A DNA stretch of 64,000 nt, taken from the NCBI RefSeq assembly GCF_001050115.1, contig NZ_CP012024.1, positions 1,902,001-1,966,000 on the forward strand, given 5' to 3'. The position numbers and the translations under genes were made by a program. Below are positions 35,058 to 44,507 of the stretch, one piece after another. Positions within the stretch are counted from its first letter, which is position 1; every line of letters begins with the position of its first letter. The notes under the pieces are model-generated. The model did not search any database. It was given only the letters and a program-made list of their open reading frames with translations, and was not told where the DNA came from. The DNA comes from Bacillus smithii (lineage in GTDB: Bacteria > Bacillota > Bacilli > Bacillales > DSM-4216).

Positions 35058-35744
35058 TTACTCACGATCCGAAGGCCTTTTATGAAATTTTTTCTTTACG
35101 ATAAATTCTACTAAATGAAAAATAAACAAAGAAAAGATCAGCCAAATGGCAGCGGCTGCATATCCTCCAATTACATCGCTAGGATAATGGACGCCTAAAT
35201 AAATTCTGCTTAGTCCGACCAGCAGAATAAACAAGAAGGCCATAACCGCTCCAAACCGTTTCGCAGGTCTATGCTCCAAAAGTTCAAACAGCAAAAAAGC
35301 AAGCGCCCCGTACATCACAAAAGAAGCCATGGAATGGCCGCTTGGGAAGCTAAATCCACTTTCATGAATCAACGGCTGAATATCTGGTCGTTTTCTTTCA
35401 AATATTTGTTTTAATATATGGTTAAATGCAGTCCCTAATGAAACGGTTAGAGCGAAAAACAAAGCGTAAAGCCTTTCTTTTTTCAGCCATAACAACAAGC
35501 TGACCACGATAACGCATGTTGTAATCCATTTGGCCGATCCAAAAAATGTGATACCTTTCATAAAAGCCGTTAAATCAGGCGAAATCCACGATTGCACAAA
35601 GGTGATAATAGCCGTATCAAAATGTTCGATTTTATGTCTTTTCAGTTCGTCCACAATTTCAATAAATGTCCAAACGGAAAAGAGAAACAAAACGGTTATG
35701 GTAATAAAATAAGCCGCTGATCGGTTTCTCTCTCTTTGATTCAT
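35058..35744 (-). CDS. PAP2-superfamily membrane phosphatase
   Basis: 228 aa with about six membrane helices. The three acid-phosphatase signatures are present: K(x6)RP in 'KQIFERKRPDIQPL', PSGH in 'GFSFPSGHSMASFVMYGALA', and SR(x5)H(x3)D in 'GLSRIYLGVHYPSDVIGG'. Such proteins remove phosphate from lipid substrates such as undecaprenyl diphosphate, phosphatidate or phosphatidylglycerol phosphate; sequence alone does not choose between them. RBS GGGGGAACG precedes the ATG. Confidence 0.92.
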   Translation of the reverse strand: MNQRERNRSAAYFITITVLFLFSVWTFIEIVDELKRHKIEHFDTAIITFVQSWISPDLTAFMKGITFFGSAKWITTCVIVVSLLLWLKKERLYALFFALTVSLGTAFNHILKQIFERKRPDIQPLIHESGFSFPSGHSMASFVMYGALAFLLFELLEHRPAKRFGAVMAFLFILLVGLSRIYLGVHYPSDVIGGYAAAAIWLIFSLFIFHLVEFIVKKKFHKRPSDRE

Positions 35745-35774
35745 CTTTACGTTCCCCCATATTTATACGACTAG

Positions 35775-36599
35775 CTACGCTTTCTTTTTCGCCGCCGCTC
35801 TTTTCCGTTTTGGCGTAGCTGTCTTCGGTTTCGTCCGGTCGATCGACGCTTGAAGCGCGGCCATCAAGTCGGTGACATTCCCTCTTGGTTCTTTAGTAGT
35901 TGGTGTAACAAAGTCTTCTCCTGTCCGCTTTGATTCGATCAATTCCATCAAACGGTTGCGATACTCGTCTTCATACTTTTCCGGCTCAAATGGAGTTGTC
36001 AACTGATCAATCAGTAAAAGAGCGGTATCAAGCTCTTTTTTTGTAATGTTGTCTTTGACCGGAACGTTCGGAACTTCCTCCGCATTTCGAACTTCATCTG
36101 GATAGTGGATCGTCTCCATGAGCAATGTATGATTATAAACTCTAATGACGGCCAATTGTTCTTTAGAACGCATCACAATTTTAGCCAGCCCCGCTTTTTC
36201 TGATTCCAAAAGAGCTTTTCGAAGCAGCGTATACGCTTTTGCTCCCCCTTCATTGGGAGACATATAATAACTTTTATTAAAATAAATGGGATCTATGTCA
36301 CTTAGTTGGATGAAATCAATAATTTCAACGGCTTTTTCCTCCGTTTGCTTTTTTAATTCTTCCAGTTCATGATTTTCTAACACGACAAATTTTCCTTTGG
36401 CCACTTCATATCCTTTGACAATATCCTCTGGTTTCAATTCCGTTTCACAGACTGGACAAACTTTTTCATATTTGATTGGAGTATGACACACCTTATGCAA
36501 AGATCTTAACGAAATATCTTTATCTTCAGTCGCGGCGTGCAATTTAATCGGGATATTCACGAGTCCGAAGCTGATGCTCCCTTTCCAAATTGTATGCAT
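35775..36599 (-). CDS. ku: Ku DNA-end-binding protein
   Basis: 274 aa, typical for bacterial Ku. The Ku core begins at once ('IWKGSISFGLVNIPIKLHAA') and includes 'CPVCETELKPEDIVKGYE' and 'FIQLSDIDPIYFNKSYYMSP'. The basic C-terminus is Lys/Ala-rich ('KTATPKRKRAAAKKKA'), which helps DNA binding. Ku dimers ring double-strand ends and recruit LigD. The ligD gene is divergent from ku across 126 bases. In B. subtilis the homologous pair is ykoV/ykoU and acts mainly in spores. Confidence 0.95.
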   Translation of the reverse strand: MHTIWKGSISFGLVNIPIKLHAATEDKDISLRSLHKVCHTPIKYEKVCPVCETELKPEDIVKGYEVAKGKFVVLENHELEELKKQTEEKAVEIIDFIQLSDIDPIYFNKSYYMSPNEGGAKAYTLLRKALLESEKAGLAKIVMRSKEQLAVIRVYNHTLLMETIHYPDEVRNAEEVPNVPVKDNITKKELDTALLLIDQLTTPFEPEKYEDEYRNRLMELIESKRTGEDFVTPTTKEPRGNVTDLMAALQASIDRTKPKTATPKRKRAAAKKKA

Positions 36600-36725
36600 A
36601 CAAACCCTCTTTTCGTTTTTTATTATTTTTCGCCGCTGTTTAAACGTTATACATTTTAACTTTTGCTATGTATAAAAACAACGGCCGTTCAAAAGATACA
36701 AATAGACAAGAAAGGGGCAAACCAC

Positions 36726-38549
36726 ATGCAATTCATGATGCCTGAACTAAAAATGACTTTTCCCGAAAAAGGCAACTGGCTTTTTGAAACAAAATATGAT
36801 GGCTTTCGCGCCCAATTAATATGGACGAAAGAAACCGTTCAGCTTCTCAGTCGTAACGGCCAAAATATTTTGCCCTTATTTCCTGAAATCAAAAATTTTT
36901 TGAAGCCGTTTCAAAAAAAGGCTTCTTCATTTTTGCCACTCGTGTTCGATGGGGAATTGGCCGCATTACAATCGGAGGGTAAATCCAATTTTTCTGTCGT
37001 GCAAATAAGAGGTCGAATGCGGTCCCCTTCTAAAATAGCGGAAAAAGCATCCTTTTTCCCTTGTACATATCTCGTTTTTGATCTATTGGAAATAAAAGGA
37101 CAATCCATAAAAAGCCAACCTTTTGAAAAACGGAAAGAACAACTTTATCGAGTATTCGAATCTTTCGGTTGGAGCTTGTCTCCGAAACCTTCTGCCGAAT
37201 CGAGAATTCAAATGATACCATCATTCCGTGAATTGTCGACCTTAAAAGATTTTGTATCTCTCCATTTTGGAGAAGGAATTGTAGCAAAAAAACAGGATTC
37301 TATATGGGAAGGAAAAAGGTCCGGAAACTGGATCAAAATCAAAAACTGGAAGAAAGCCCGTTGCTTCGTGACGGCTTTTCATGAAGCGAACGGCTACTAT
37401 AATATAGCTGTTTACAAGGATAAAAACATTTTTCCTATCGGCCTTTTTCAAGCGGGAATTCCGAAAAAAGAAAAAGAAGCCTTAAATCAAATTATTCGTC
37501 AAAATGCTTTTGAAAAAAAAGAAGACGTATATTATATAAAGCCAGGGATTTGTGTAGAGTTATTTTATTTAGAGTGGCAAAAAGAGGGCTTGAGAGAACC
37601 TTATTTTCATCAATTTTTATTTTCCACCACACCTGAGGAATGTACATGGGAACAATTTCGCCTTGATAGCCTCCATATTCCTGAGCAAGTGGAGATCACC
37701 CACCCATTAAAACCCATATGGCCTGCTTGCGGTTATACAAAACTCGATTACCTTTCCTACTTGCGGAAAACGGCTCCAAGAATGCTCCCTTTCTTAAAGG
37801 ATAGAGCATTAACGGTGATCCGATATCCACATGGAGTAGAGGACGAAGCTTTTTTTCAAAAAAACTGCCCGGACTATGCACCGGATTTTGTCGAAACGAA
37901 GAAAATGGACGGAATCAATTATATTGTTTGCAATTCCCTGGAAACACTGATTTGGCTCGGCAATCAATTGGCCATTGAATTTCATGTCCCCTTTCATTCC
38001 ATCCATTCCTCCTATGTCAGCGAAATTGTTTTTGATCTGGACCCTCCTAGTCCAAAAGAGTTTTCATTGGCCGTTCAGGCTGCAAAAGATATGAAAGAAA
38101 TTTTTGATCAACTAAACTTGAAAACGTTTGTCAAATTTTCAGGAAATAAAGGTCTGCAAGTATATATACCGCTTCCGGAGACATTTACATTTGCCGAAAC
38201 GGGATCGTTTACGGAACTAATTGCCCGCTACCTCGTATCGAAAAAACCGGAAATGTTCACAATCGAACGTTTAAAGAAAAAAAGAGGCAGACGCTTGTAC
38301 ATCGATTACGTTCAATATCGACAAGGAAAAACAATCATTGCACCTTATTCAGCCAGAGGAAACGAGAAAGGTCTTGTCGCTTGTCCTTTATACTGGGAAG
38401 AACTCGATCAATTCACACCAAGCCAATGCACGATCGATTGGGTATTGAAACGAATGGAAACAACTTTATGTCCATTTGCCTCCTTTTTCGAAGCCAAAGT
38501 CGATCAACCCTTTGCCGAAATTATCAACGCATTGCCTCAACTGGATTAA
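36726..38549 (+). CDS. ligD: ATP-dependent DNA ligase D (ligase plus polymerase/primase domains)
   Basis: 607 aa from the ATG at 36726 (MQFMMPELKM); GAAAGGGGC precedes it. The ligase domain is N-terminal, with nucleotidyl-transferase motif ETKYDGFRAQ (Lys about 23), 'FDGELAAL' and 'EGIVAKK'. The polymerase/primase domain follows ('HPLKPIWPACGYTKLDYLSY', 'VFDLDPPSP' with the catalytic Asp pair, 'SGNKGLQVYIPL'). No 3'-phosphoesterase domain is present, as in Bacillus LigD (YkoU). It processes and seals Ku-bound DNA ends. Confidence 0.95.
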   Translation: MQFMMPELKMTFPEKGNWLFETKYDGFRAQLIWTKETVQLLSRNGQNILPLFPEIKNFLKPFQKKASSFLPLVFDGELAALQSEGKSNFSVVQIRGRMRSPSKIAEKASFFPCTYLVFDLLEIKGQSIKSQPFEKRKEQLYRVFESFGWSLSPKPSAESRIQMIPSFRELSTLKDFVSLHFGEGIVAKKQDSIWEGKRSGNWIKIKNWKKARCFVTAFHEANGYYNIAVYKDKNIFPIGLFQAGIPKKEKEALNQIIRQNAFEKKEDVYYIKPGICVELFYLEWQKEGLREPYFHQFLFSTTPEECTWEQFRLDSLHIPEQVEITHPLKPIWPACGYTKLDYLSYLRKTAPRMLPFLKDRALTVIRYPHGVEDEAFFQKNCPDYAPDFVETKKMDGINYIVCNSLETLIWLGNQLAIEFHVPFHSIHSSYVSEIVFDLDPPSPKEFSLAVQAAKDMKEIFDQLNLKTFVKFSGNKGLQVYIPLPETFTFAETGSFTELIARYLVSKKPEMFTIERLKKKRGRRLYIDYVQYRQGKTIIAPYSARGNEKGLVACPLYWEELDQFTPSQCTIDWVLKRMETTLCPFASFFEAKVDQPFAEIINALPQLD

Positions 38550-38772
38550 AAAGACTGGCTTATACAAAAAGGACAAGCCAGAAATTCCAATTGCTGATTA
38601 GGAAACGATTGATTTTCATACAAAAAAAGACCTTTTAATCAAGAAAAACCGACCAAATAAAAAAATTATTTTCTCGTCGGATTCCTTCTTTCGGAAACAA
38701 ACACAGTATTAAGGTGCGCTTACATCATTATGGAAAAGACGATGCTTTTACACTGTGATAATTGGGAATTAA

Positions 38773-38869
38773 GCGAGCCTCCTGCTAGTAAAAGCTGAGT
38801 CAGGTGAGACCTTTTTGCGGGGGTAAGCGAGAAGGCTCATGGATTGCCTGCGGAAAGCGAGTGAATTTC
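38773..38869 (+). repeat. Divergent copy of a Bacillus intergenic repeat family
   Basis: The segment contains GAGTCAGGTGAGACC, AAGGCTCATGGATTGCCTG and CGGAAAGCGAGTGAATTTC in that order. I recall this order from a roughly 100-bp repeat scattered through many Bacillus genomes (typical form: CTCCTGCGGG..., AGTCAGGTGAGACCCCGCAG, ...GGCTCACGGATCGCCCGCGG, AAAGCGAGTGGA). It is noncoding and structured. Function is unknown; the flanking 38550-38909 is otherwise featureless. Confidence 0.55.
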
Positions 38870-38909
38870 GCATATATCCCACAACGTTCGATAGAAAGCT
38901 TACATGAAA

Positions 38910-38958
38910 AAAGGGTGCCCCCCGAGTCATTTTACTGACTAATGGGGCGGCCCCTTTA
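38910..38958 (-). terminator. Terminator of dapF
   Basis: Read on the minus strand, GGGGCCGCCCC...TGACTCGGGGGGCACCC forms a G/C-rich hairpin followed by TTTTTT, just after the dapF stop. Confidence 0.75.
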
Positions 38959-38965
38959 CTCTTTT

Positions 38966-39961
38966 TTATATTTCCACTTTCAAAAACTGAGAGAGATAGT
39001 CTTTGGCGTGCTGTTCCAGCTCTTCGTACTGCTGTTGTTCCTCAAATTCGGTTTTATGGATCCATGTAAAAGTTTCCGGTTTCTTGACATCCAAGTCGAT
39101 CTCGGCATGATATAAATAAGTGGCATTTCCGATTAAATCCATATAGTAATCGCCGTTGCTTTTTTGATGAACGGCACAACGGACTTTTCCACCGGGGTTA
39201 TAGACCTGAATTTCCGATTCCTTCTCATTGTAGCCAAGCAGACATGTGATCAAAGTGGAAGCTGACATGGCCGTGCCGCAAGCATTCGTAAAGCCGACAC
39301 CCCGTTCATATGTACGAACATAGATCGTACCTTTTTCCAACGGTTTTACGAAACTGACATTCACCCCATCCGGGAAGAGATCATTTGGTCCGTTCACATA
39401 TTCAGCAATTTGCTTTTGTTCATTTGTGAAAAGGTGTTCCGTATCCACCACGCTGATTAAGTGCGGATTCGGCACTGCCACGGCGGAAAACATCAATTGA
39501 TCGGACAATTGAGGGATTTTTTCATTCATCAATTGTTCCTTATCGATGTTCATTGGCAATGCGTCCAATTGAAACAAGACGGGTGAAATTTCCACTGTAT
39601 AAGTGGGAATGTCGCCAAAAATCGGTTTGCTCTTTTGAACATGAAGATCCGCTTTCATCGTCTCAACGACAATGTGATCTTTTCCTAGCCGTTCACATAC
39701 ATAACGCCCTACACAACGCAAACCGTTTCCGCACATAGAAGCTTCCGAACCATCGGCATTAAAAATGCGCATTTTTGCATCTGCTTTCTCGCTTGGGAGG
39801 ACAAATAAGATGCCGTCCGCACCGATGCCGCTTGAACGGTCGCATAAAGCGATAGCCAAATTTTGACGATCTTTATCTGTAAAGGAATAGTCCAGCTCCT
39901 CTTCGTCTATCAACAGAAAATCATTGCCGGATCCATGGCATTTCGTAAATTTCAACTTCAC
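38966..39961 (-). CDS. dapF: Diaminopimelate epimerase
   Basis: 331 aa, a little longer than the usual 270-290, as in some Bacillus forms with an extended C-terminus. The two catalytic Cys are in 'EASMCGNGLRCVGRYV' and 'VGFTNACGTAMSAS'. The N-terminal 'MKLKFTKCHGSGNDFLLIDE' and 'SSGIGADGILFVLPS' are typical. It converts LL- to meso-diaminopimelate for peptidoglycan and lysine. The last 60 residues are acidic and Gln/Glu-rich ('EFEEQQQYEELEQHAKDYLS'). Monocistronic, downstream of the rib operon. Confidence 0.95.
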   Translation of the reverse strand: MKLKFTKCHGSGNDFLLIDEEELDYSFTDKDRQNLAIALCDRSSGIGADGILFVLPSEKADAKMRIFNADGSEASMCGNGLRCVGRYVCERLGKDHIVVETMKADLHVQKSKPIFGDIPTYTVEISPVLFQLDALPMNIDKEQLMNEKIPQLSDQLMFSAVAVPNPHLISVVDTEHLFTNEQKQIAEYVNGPNDLFPDGVNVSFVKPLEKGTIYVRTYERGVGFTNACGTAMSASTLITCLLGYNEKESEIQVYNPGGKVRCAVHQKSNGDYYMDLIGNATYLYHAEIDLDVKKPETFTWIHKTEFEEQQQYEELEQHAKDYLSQFLKVEI

Positions 39962-40034
39962 TCCGAACCCCTCCGTCTTCTAGGTTAATAAAGTTATCAT
40001 ATTACAAACAATCAAGAAGGGCAATTGAGAATTT

Positions 40035-40095
40035 CGGCGAAGAAACTTGTTTGGAGCTGGCTTTTTCATGTGAAAAAGAAATGGCTTCTTCGCCG
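40035..40095 (-). terminator. Terminator of riboflavin operon
   Basis: CGGCGAAGAA (40035-40044) pairs with TTCTTCGCCG (40086-40095), with an inner CTTTTTC/GAAAAAG stem. It lies just after the ribH stop. Confidence 0.7.
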
Positions 40096-40114
40096 CTTGC
40101 ATACGCTTGATCAG

Positions 40115-40585
40115 TTATTGATTTAATTGTTTCAACAGATTAGCCATTTCAATGGCGCTCACAGCTGCTTCTGCACCTTTGTTTCCTGCTTTCGTTCCTG
40201 CTCTTTCAATGGCTTGTTCGATGGTTTCAGTGGTTAAGATGCCAAAAATAACCGGAACTTCTGTTTGCAAACTTGCCTGTGCTACTCCTTTCGTCGCTTC
40301 ACTGCTTACATAATCAAAGTGAGCAGTAGCCCCGCGAATGACGGTACCTAAAGCAATAACGGCGTCATAACGACCGGATTCCGCCATTTTTTTGGCGATT
40401 AATGGGATTTCAAATGCTCCAGGCACCCACGCAACCTCAATATCATCTCGATTTACACCATGGCGTACAAGAGCATCTTCAGCTCCGCTTACTAACTTAC
40501 TTGTTATAAATTCATTAAAACGAGATACGACGATTCCGATTTTTAATCCAGTTCCTACTAAATTTCCTTCTAATACTTTTGCCAT
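40115..40585 (-). CDS. ribH: 6,7-dimethyl-8-ribityllumazine synthase
   Basis: 156 aa, normal length. Motifs: '[20 protein letters not shown]', '[20 protein letters not shown]', '[20 protein letters not shown]' (with the catalytic His) and '[20 protein letters not shown]'. It condenses 5-amino-6-ribitylaminouracil with dihydroxybutanone phosphate and forms the 60-subunit capsid in Bacillus. Last gene of ribD-ribE-ribBA-ribH. Confidence 0.97.
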   Translation of the reverse strand: MAKVLEGNLVGTGLKIGIVVSRFNEFITSKLVSGAEDALVRHGVNRDDIEVAWVPGAFEIPLIAKKMAESGRYDAVIALGTVIRGATAHFDYVSSEATKGVAQASLQTEVPVIFGILTTETIEQAIERAGTKAGNKGAEAAVSAIEMANLLKQLNQ

Positions 40586-40622
40586 AACAGTTCCTCCTCT
40601 TTATTTATCTGTATCACAACGA

Positions 40623-41822
40623 TTATATATGAAGCAGGTGGCCCATTTTTTCCATTTTTGTCCGCAAATACGCTTCGTTTTCTTTCTTCGGCGGCATTTC
40701 AATCGGCACCCGCTCGACTATTTCCAATCCATAGCCTTTTAATCCCGCAATTTTCTTCGGATTATTCGTCATTAGACGCATTTTCGTCACACCTAAATCT
40801 CGTAAAATTTGCGCTCCGATCCCGTAATCGCGCAAATCAGCCGGAAATCCCAATTTATGGTTTGCCTCTACTGTGTCAAAACCTTGTTCTTGAAGCTTGT
40901 AGGCTTTCAATTTATTGAGAAGGCCAATTCCTCTTCCTTCCTGTCTCATATACAAAAGGACGCCTCGACCTTCTTTTTCAATTTGTTCAAGGGCAGCGGC
41001 AAGCTGGGGACCGCAATCGCAGCGATAAGAACCGAATACATCGCCCGTTAAACATTCAGAATGAACTCTCACAAGTACGGGCTCTCCGTTGTCGATATCT
41101 CCTTTTACGAGCGCCACATGTTCTTTCCCTGTGAGCACTTCCGAATAGCCGACGGCTCGGAAATGGCCAAAATGCGTTGGGAGCTCGATTTCCACTTCTC
41201 TTTTAATCAGTTTTTCTTGTTTGCGCCGATATTCAATCAAATCTTGTATCGTAATCATCTTTAAAGAAAATCGTTCAGCGATTTCTTTTAACTGCGGCAC
41301 TCTTGCCATCGTGCCATCTTCATTCATTATCTCGCAGATGACTCCAACGGGTTTCGCTCCTGCCAATTTTGCCAAATCTACAGCGGCTTCCGTATGGCCA
41401 GCCCGTTTTAAGACACCGCCTTCTTTTGCAATCAACGGAAAGATGTGGCCGGGTTTTTTAAAATCATATTGTGTCGTGTCATCGTTCACAATCTCCTGAA
41501 CGGTTTTGGCACGTTCAAATGCGCTGATTCCTGTTCGGGTGCTGATATGATCGATGCTGACGGTAAACGCCGTTCCGAGCGAATCCGTGTTTTGATTGGT
41601 CATCATTTTCAGCTCAAGCTGGCGAGCTTTTTCTTCCGAAATCGGAACGCAAATCAGGCCCCGGCCTTCTTTTGCCATAAAATTAATCATTTCCGGCGTT
41701 GCTTTTTCCCCTAATCCAATAAAATCGCCTTCGTTTTCTCGATCTTCATCGTCCACGACAATGATTACCTTTCCTGCCTTTAAATCCTCCACAGCTTCTT
41801 CAATGGAAGCGAACATACTCAA
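40623..41822 (-). CDS. ribBA: Bifunctional DHBP synthase / GTP cyclohydrolase II
   Basis: 399 aa. The N-terminal DHBP synthase domain (about 1-200) has '[20 protein letters not shown]', '[16 protein letters not shown]' and '[20 protein letters not shown]'. The C-terminal GTP cyclohydrolase II domain (about 205-399) has the zinc Cys set in '[20 protein letters not shown]' and '[17 protein letters not shown]'. It supplies both early precursors of riboflavin. Third gene in the FMN-riboswitch operon; called ribA in B. subtilis. Confidence 0.97.
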   Translation of the reverse strand: MSMFASIEEAVEDLKAGKVIIVVDDEDRENEGDFIGLGEKATPEMINFMAKEGRGLICVPISEEKARQLELKMMTNQNTDSLGTAFTVSIDHISTRTGISAFERAKTVQEIVNDDTTQYDFKKPGHIFPLIAKEGGVLKRAGHTEAAVDLAKLAGAKPVGVICEIMNEDGTMARVPQLKEIAERFSLKMITIQDLIEYRRKQEKLIKREVEIELPTHFGHFRAVGYSEVLTGKEHVALVKGDIDNGEPVLVRVHSECLTGDVFGSYRCDCGPQLAAALEQIEKEGRGVLLYMRQEGRGIGLLNKLKAYKLQEQGFDTVEANHKLGFPADLRDYGIGAQILRDLGVTKMRLMTNNPKKIAGLKGYGLEIVERVPIEMPPKKENEAYLRTKMEKMGHLLHI

Positions 41823-41833
41823 TCACCCTTTCT

Positions 41834-42484
41834 TTAATCGGCGAAGCCGTTTTCTTTCAAAAAATCCAGAGAAATTCTAGATTCTGATGAACGCGATCCC
41901 ATGCTCATCAAATGATCCACATACTTGGCTAACATATCGCATTCTATATTCACGAGATCCCCTACTTTTTTGGACGCTAAAATCGTCTCTTCTTGTGTAT
42001 GGGGAATGAGAGAGATGGTCAATAATCCATTCCCTGTGCGAAAAATGGTGAGTGAGGTGCCGTCTATCGCAACCGATCCTTTCTTCATAAAATAGCGCGA
42101 AAGCTCCGGCGGCGCTGAAATGGTCATATACAGGGCATTATCGACCGGCTGTATTGAAACAATCGTTCCCACACCGTCCACATGTCCGCTGACAAAATGT
42201 CCGCCAAATCTGCCGTTTGCCGGCATGGCTCTCTCCAGATTCACCTTGCTGCCGGGAACAAGCTGTCGAAGCGAAGTATCGCGGAATGTCTCCGGCATCA
42301 CATCAGCCGAAAACGTTGTATCGCTGAATGATGTTACGGTTAAACAAACTCCATTCACCGAAATGCTGTCGCCAAGATGTACGTCCTCTACAATCTTCTC
42401 TGCTCGAATCAATAGCTCCAAAGACTGACTGCCTTTTAACACTTGTTCAACAACGCCTATTTCCTCTACGATCCCTGTAAACAC
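41834..42484 (-). CDS. ribE: Riboflavin synthase alpha chain
   Basis: 216 aa. It starts with the family's invariant '[10 protein letters not shown]' and has two lumazine-binding repeats: '[20 protein letters not shown]' followed by '[10 protein letters not shown]', then '[15 protein letters not shown]' with '[20 protein letters not shown]'. The trimer dismutates two lumazines to give riboflavin. It lies between ribD and ribBA on the same strand. Confidence 0.97.
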   Translation of the reverse strand: MFTGIVEEIGVVEQVLKGSQSLELLIRAEKIVEDVHLGDSISVNGVCLTVTSFSDTTFSADVMPETFRDTSLRQLVPGSKVNLERAMPANGRFGGHFVSGHVDGVGTIVSIQPVDNALYMTISAPPELSRYFMKKGSVAIDGTSLTIFRTGNGLLTISLIPHTQEETILASKKVGDLVNIECDMLAKYVDHLMSMGSRSSESRISLDFLKENGFAD

Positions 42485-42531
42485 TTACGTCCCTCCTTTT
42501 GAACCACAATGGAATTTCGTTCAAACCTTTT

Positions 42532-43617
42532 CTATTCTTTGACCGATGCGGTTATTTTCACATCCGGGCCTACCATTTCTACTTTCTCAAAAGTTAACGG
42601 AAGGGAATCCGCTATCTTTTCTACTCCTTTTCCAGAAAACGATGTAAGAGCTTCTCTACCGCCAATCAATTTTGGGGCCATGTATAAAATCAATCGCTGA
42701 AAAGCCTTTTCTTGAAGAAAAGATCCATTGACCTCTGAACCGCCTTCAACCAGAAGCGTCATGATTCCGCGTCTGCCCAGCTCCTGAAGCAATTCGGCAA
42801 TAGAAACATCTTGGCTTTTTTGCCTTATGACCGTAACACCTAAACGGATTAGATCAAGTTCTTTTTTCTCGGAAGCATTACAGCCACAAACCACTATCGT
42901 TTCGCTGTCTTTATTGGTTATAACATTTGCATAATTTGGAATACGCAAGTGGGTGTCTAAAATGACGCGTATAGGATTCTTTTCACCTTGGGGCAATCGA
43001 ACGGTAAGGAGGGGATTGTCATGAAGAACGGTATGGATGCCGACAAGGATAGCATCATGATTTTTTCTAAGAAGATGAACATCCTGGCGGGATTGCTCGC
43101 TTGTGATCCATTTGCTGTCGTGAGCAGCAGTTGCAATCTTCCCATCTGCCGTGACGGCTGTTTTAATAGTGACAAACGGGGTTTTGGTTTGAATGAAATG
43201 GAAAAATGGTCTATATAACTGTTTGGCTTCTTGACCGCAAATGCCTGTTTCTACTTCAATTCCGGCATCTTTTAGCTTTTGAATCCCTTTTCCTGCAACG
43301 AGCGGGTTTGGATCCAGAGTAGCGACAAAAACCCTTTTTACACGCTTTTCAATTAAATAATCTGCGCATGGGGGCGTTTTGCCGTAGTGGGAGCAAGGCT
43401 CCAAAGTTACGTACACATCGGCGCCTTCCGCTTCGGATCCTGCCATATCCAAGGCGATCCGTTCAGCATGGCGTTCGCCGGCTTTTAAATGAGCGCCCAT
43501 CCCGATGATTCGACCTTCTTTCACAACCACGCTGCCTACAGGAGGATTGGGGGATGTCTGGCCGTTTACACTCTCCGCCAATTTCAACGCGAATTTCATA
43601 TAGTCTTCTTTCAGCAT
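42532..43617 (-). CDS. ribD: Bifunctional diaminohydroxyphosphoribosylaminopyrimidine deaminase / reductase
   Basis: 361 aa. Deaminase domain (about 1-145) with zinc site 'ERHAERIALDMAG' and 'VTLEPCSHYGKTPPCADYLI'. Reductase domain (about 146-361) with 'KTAVTADGKIATAAHDSKWI', 'DAILVGIHTVLHDNPLLTVR' and 'LLVEGGSEVNGSFLQEKAFQ'. First gene of the riboflavin operon; GGAGGG precedes its start and a terminator plus FMN aptamer lie upstream. Confidence 0.97.
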   Translation of the reverse strand: MLKEDYMKFALKLAESVNGQTSPNPPVGSVVVKEGRIIGMGAHLKAGERHAERIALDMAGSEAEGADVYVTLEPCSHYGKTPPCADYLIEKRVKRVFVATLDPNPLVAGKGIQKLKDAGIEVETGICGQEAKQLYRPFFHFIQTKTPFVTIKTAVTADGKIATAAHDSKWITSEQSRQDVHLLRKNHDAILVGIHTVLHDNPLLTVRLPQGEKNPIRVILDTHLRIPNYANVITNKDSETIVVCGCNASEKKELDLIRLGVTVIRQKSQDVSIAELLQELGRRGIMTLLVEGGSEVNGSFLQEKAFQRLILYMAPKLIGGREALTSFSGKGVEKIADSLPLTFEKVEMVGPDVKITASVKE

Positions 43618-43743
43618 TGGGGAGCAACCCTCCTCATATTTCAGAATAGCCGTCTATTTGCTTGTCAAAAAGAAGCGAGCAGAATAATGATCCTACCTTG
43701 TCCAACATGAATTTTGTGAAGTAAGGAATTTCCAATTGAAAAA

Positions 43744-43762
43744 CCCCGCAAAAATTGCGGGG
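43744..43762 (-). terminator. Riboswitch-controlled terminator upstream of ribD
   Basis: CCCCGCA (43744-43750) pairs with TGCGGGG (43756-43762); on the minus strand it is followed by TTTTT. It lies between the FMN aptamer and ribD, the typical expression platform. Confidence 0.88.
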
Positions 43763-43816
43763 CCTTTTAAATTCATTGCGAAATAAGCGTTAAAATACTC
43801 CTTTTTTAACGCTTCC

Positions 43817-43957
43817 TCCTTCTCCCATCCAGACTTTCACTGTCGGCTTTGGAATTTCACCAAATCCACCGTACACCGAAAAGGCGCACGGGTCACGGGC
43901 TTTGAACATCATGTTCATCACCGCCGGTCGGGAATTTCACCCTGCCCCGAAGGAACA
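43817..43957 (-). promoter_or_regulatory. FMN riboswitch (RFN element)
   Basis: On the minus strand the element has TTCGGGGCAGGGTGAAATTC, then CCGACCGGCGGT, AGCCCGTGACCC, GGTGGATTTGGTGAAATTCC, AAGCCGACAGTGAAAGTCTG and GATGGGAGAAGGA. All RFN invariant blocks are present. FMN binding should favour the terminator at 43744-43762 and repress the riboflavin operon. Confidence 0.97.
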
Positions 43958-43989
43958 TATGAAATTTTTCTCCTTGCTCATATCCTACT

Positions 43990-44444
43990 TAATCAAAAGG
44001 CGTTTCGGCCATGATAATGTATAAACATTCCATGTACTTTTGATTTTGATAAAAATTTTATCATTCTCCAAGTATAATTGCAAGCAACTTGAATGAACGT
44101 TGATGGCTATCACAGCTTTATCCAACGATCAAGTCCGTTTTTTCTTTATCCGTCCGTCTGCCTCGATTGCTTCATTCCGATTGATAGCTCCATTGCTCAT
44201 CGTTCGGATGGACAAATGACGAACTGGAATCTTTTTTAGCGTTCCCTCCATCGTTTCCTTTATGTATGCAAGTTGCCCCGTTCGAATGGGGCTTTGTTCG
44301 TTAACAAGCTTTTTTAAGAGTGCAGAAAAATGAGGAAAAACTACTATTGATTAAAACCATTCCAACGGTTAGCGGTTGGAATATTGTAATCATAATCAAA
44401 CTGTTTCCGTCTTTTTTCGCCTTTTTTATTTTTTACTATTATGA
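43990..44444. other. Intergenic region with unrecognised minus-strand open frame
   Basis: A minus-strand frame stops at 44129-44131 and runs back to a stop near 44353 without an early start codon. From the ATG at 44251 (AAAGGAAACG upstream) it gives 40 aa (MEGTLKKIPVRHLSIRTMSN...). The part upstream also reads protein-like ('FPHFSALLKKLVNEQSPIRT'), so this could be a decayed gene. A GCCCC/GGGGC hairpin lies within it (about 44275-44292). I do not recognise the family. Confidence 0.3.
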
Positions 44445-44507
44445 TTGAATGGTAAGTATTATAATTTATTGTGGCAGTATATGAAAGTTTTACAGAGGAG
44501 AGAAAGA

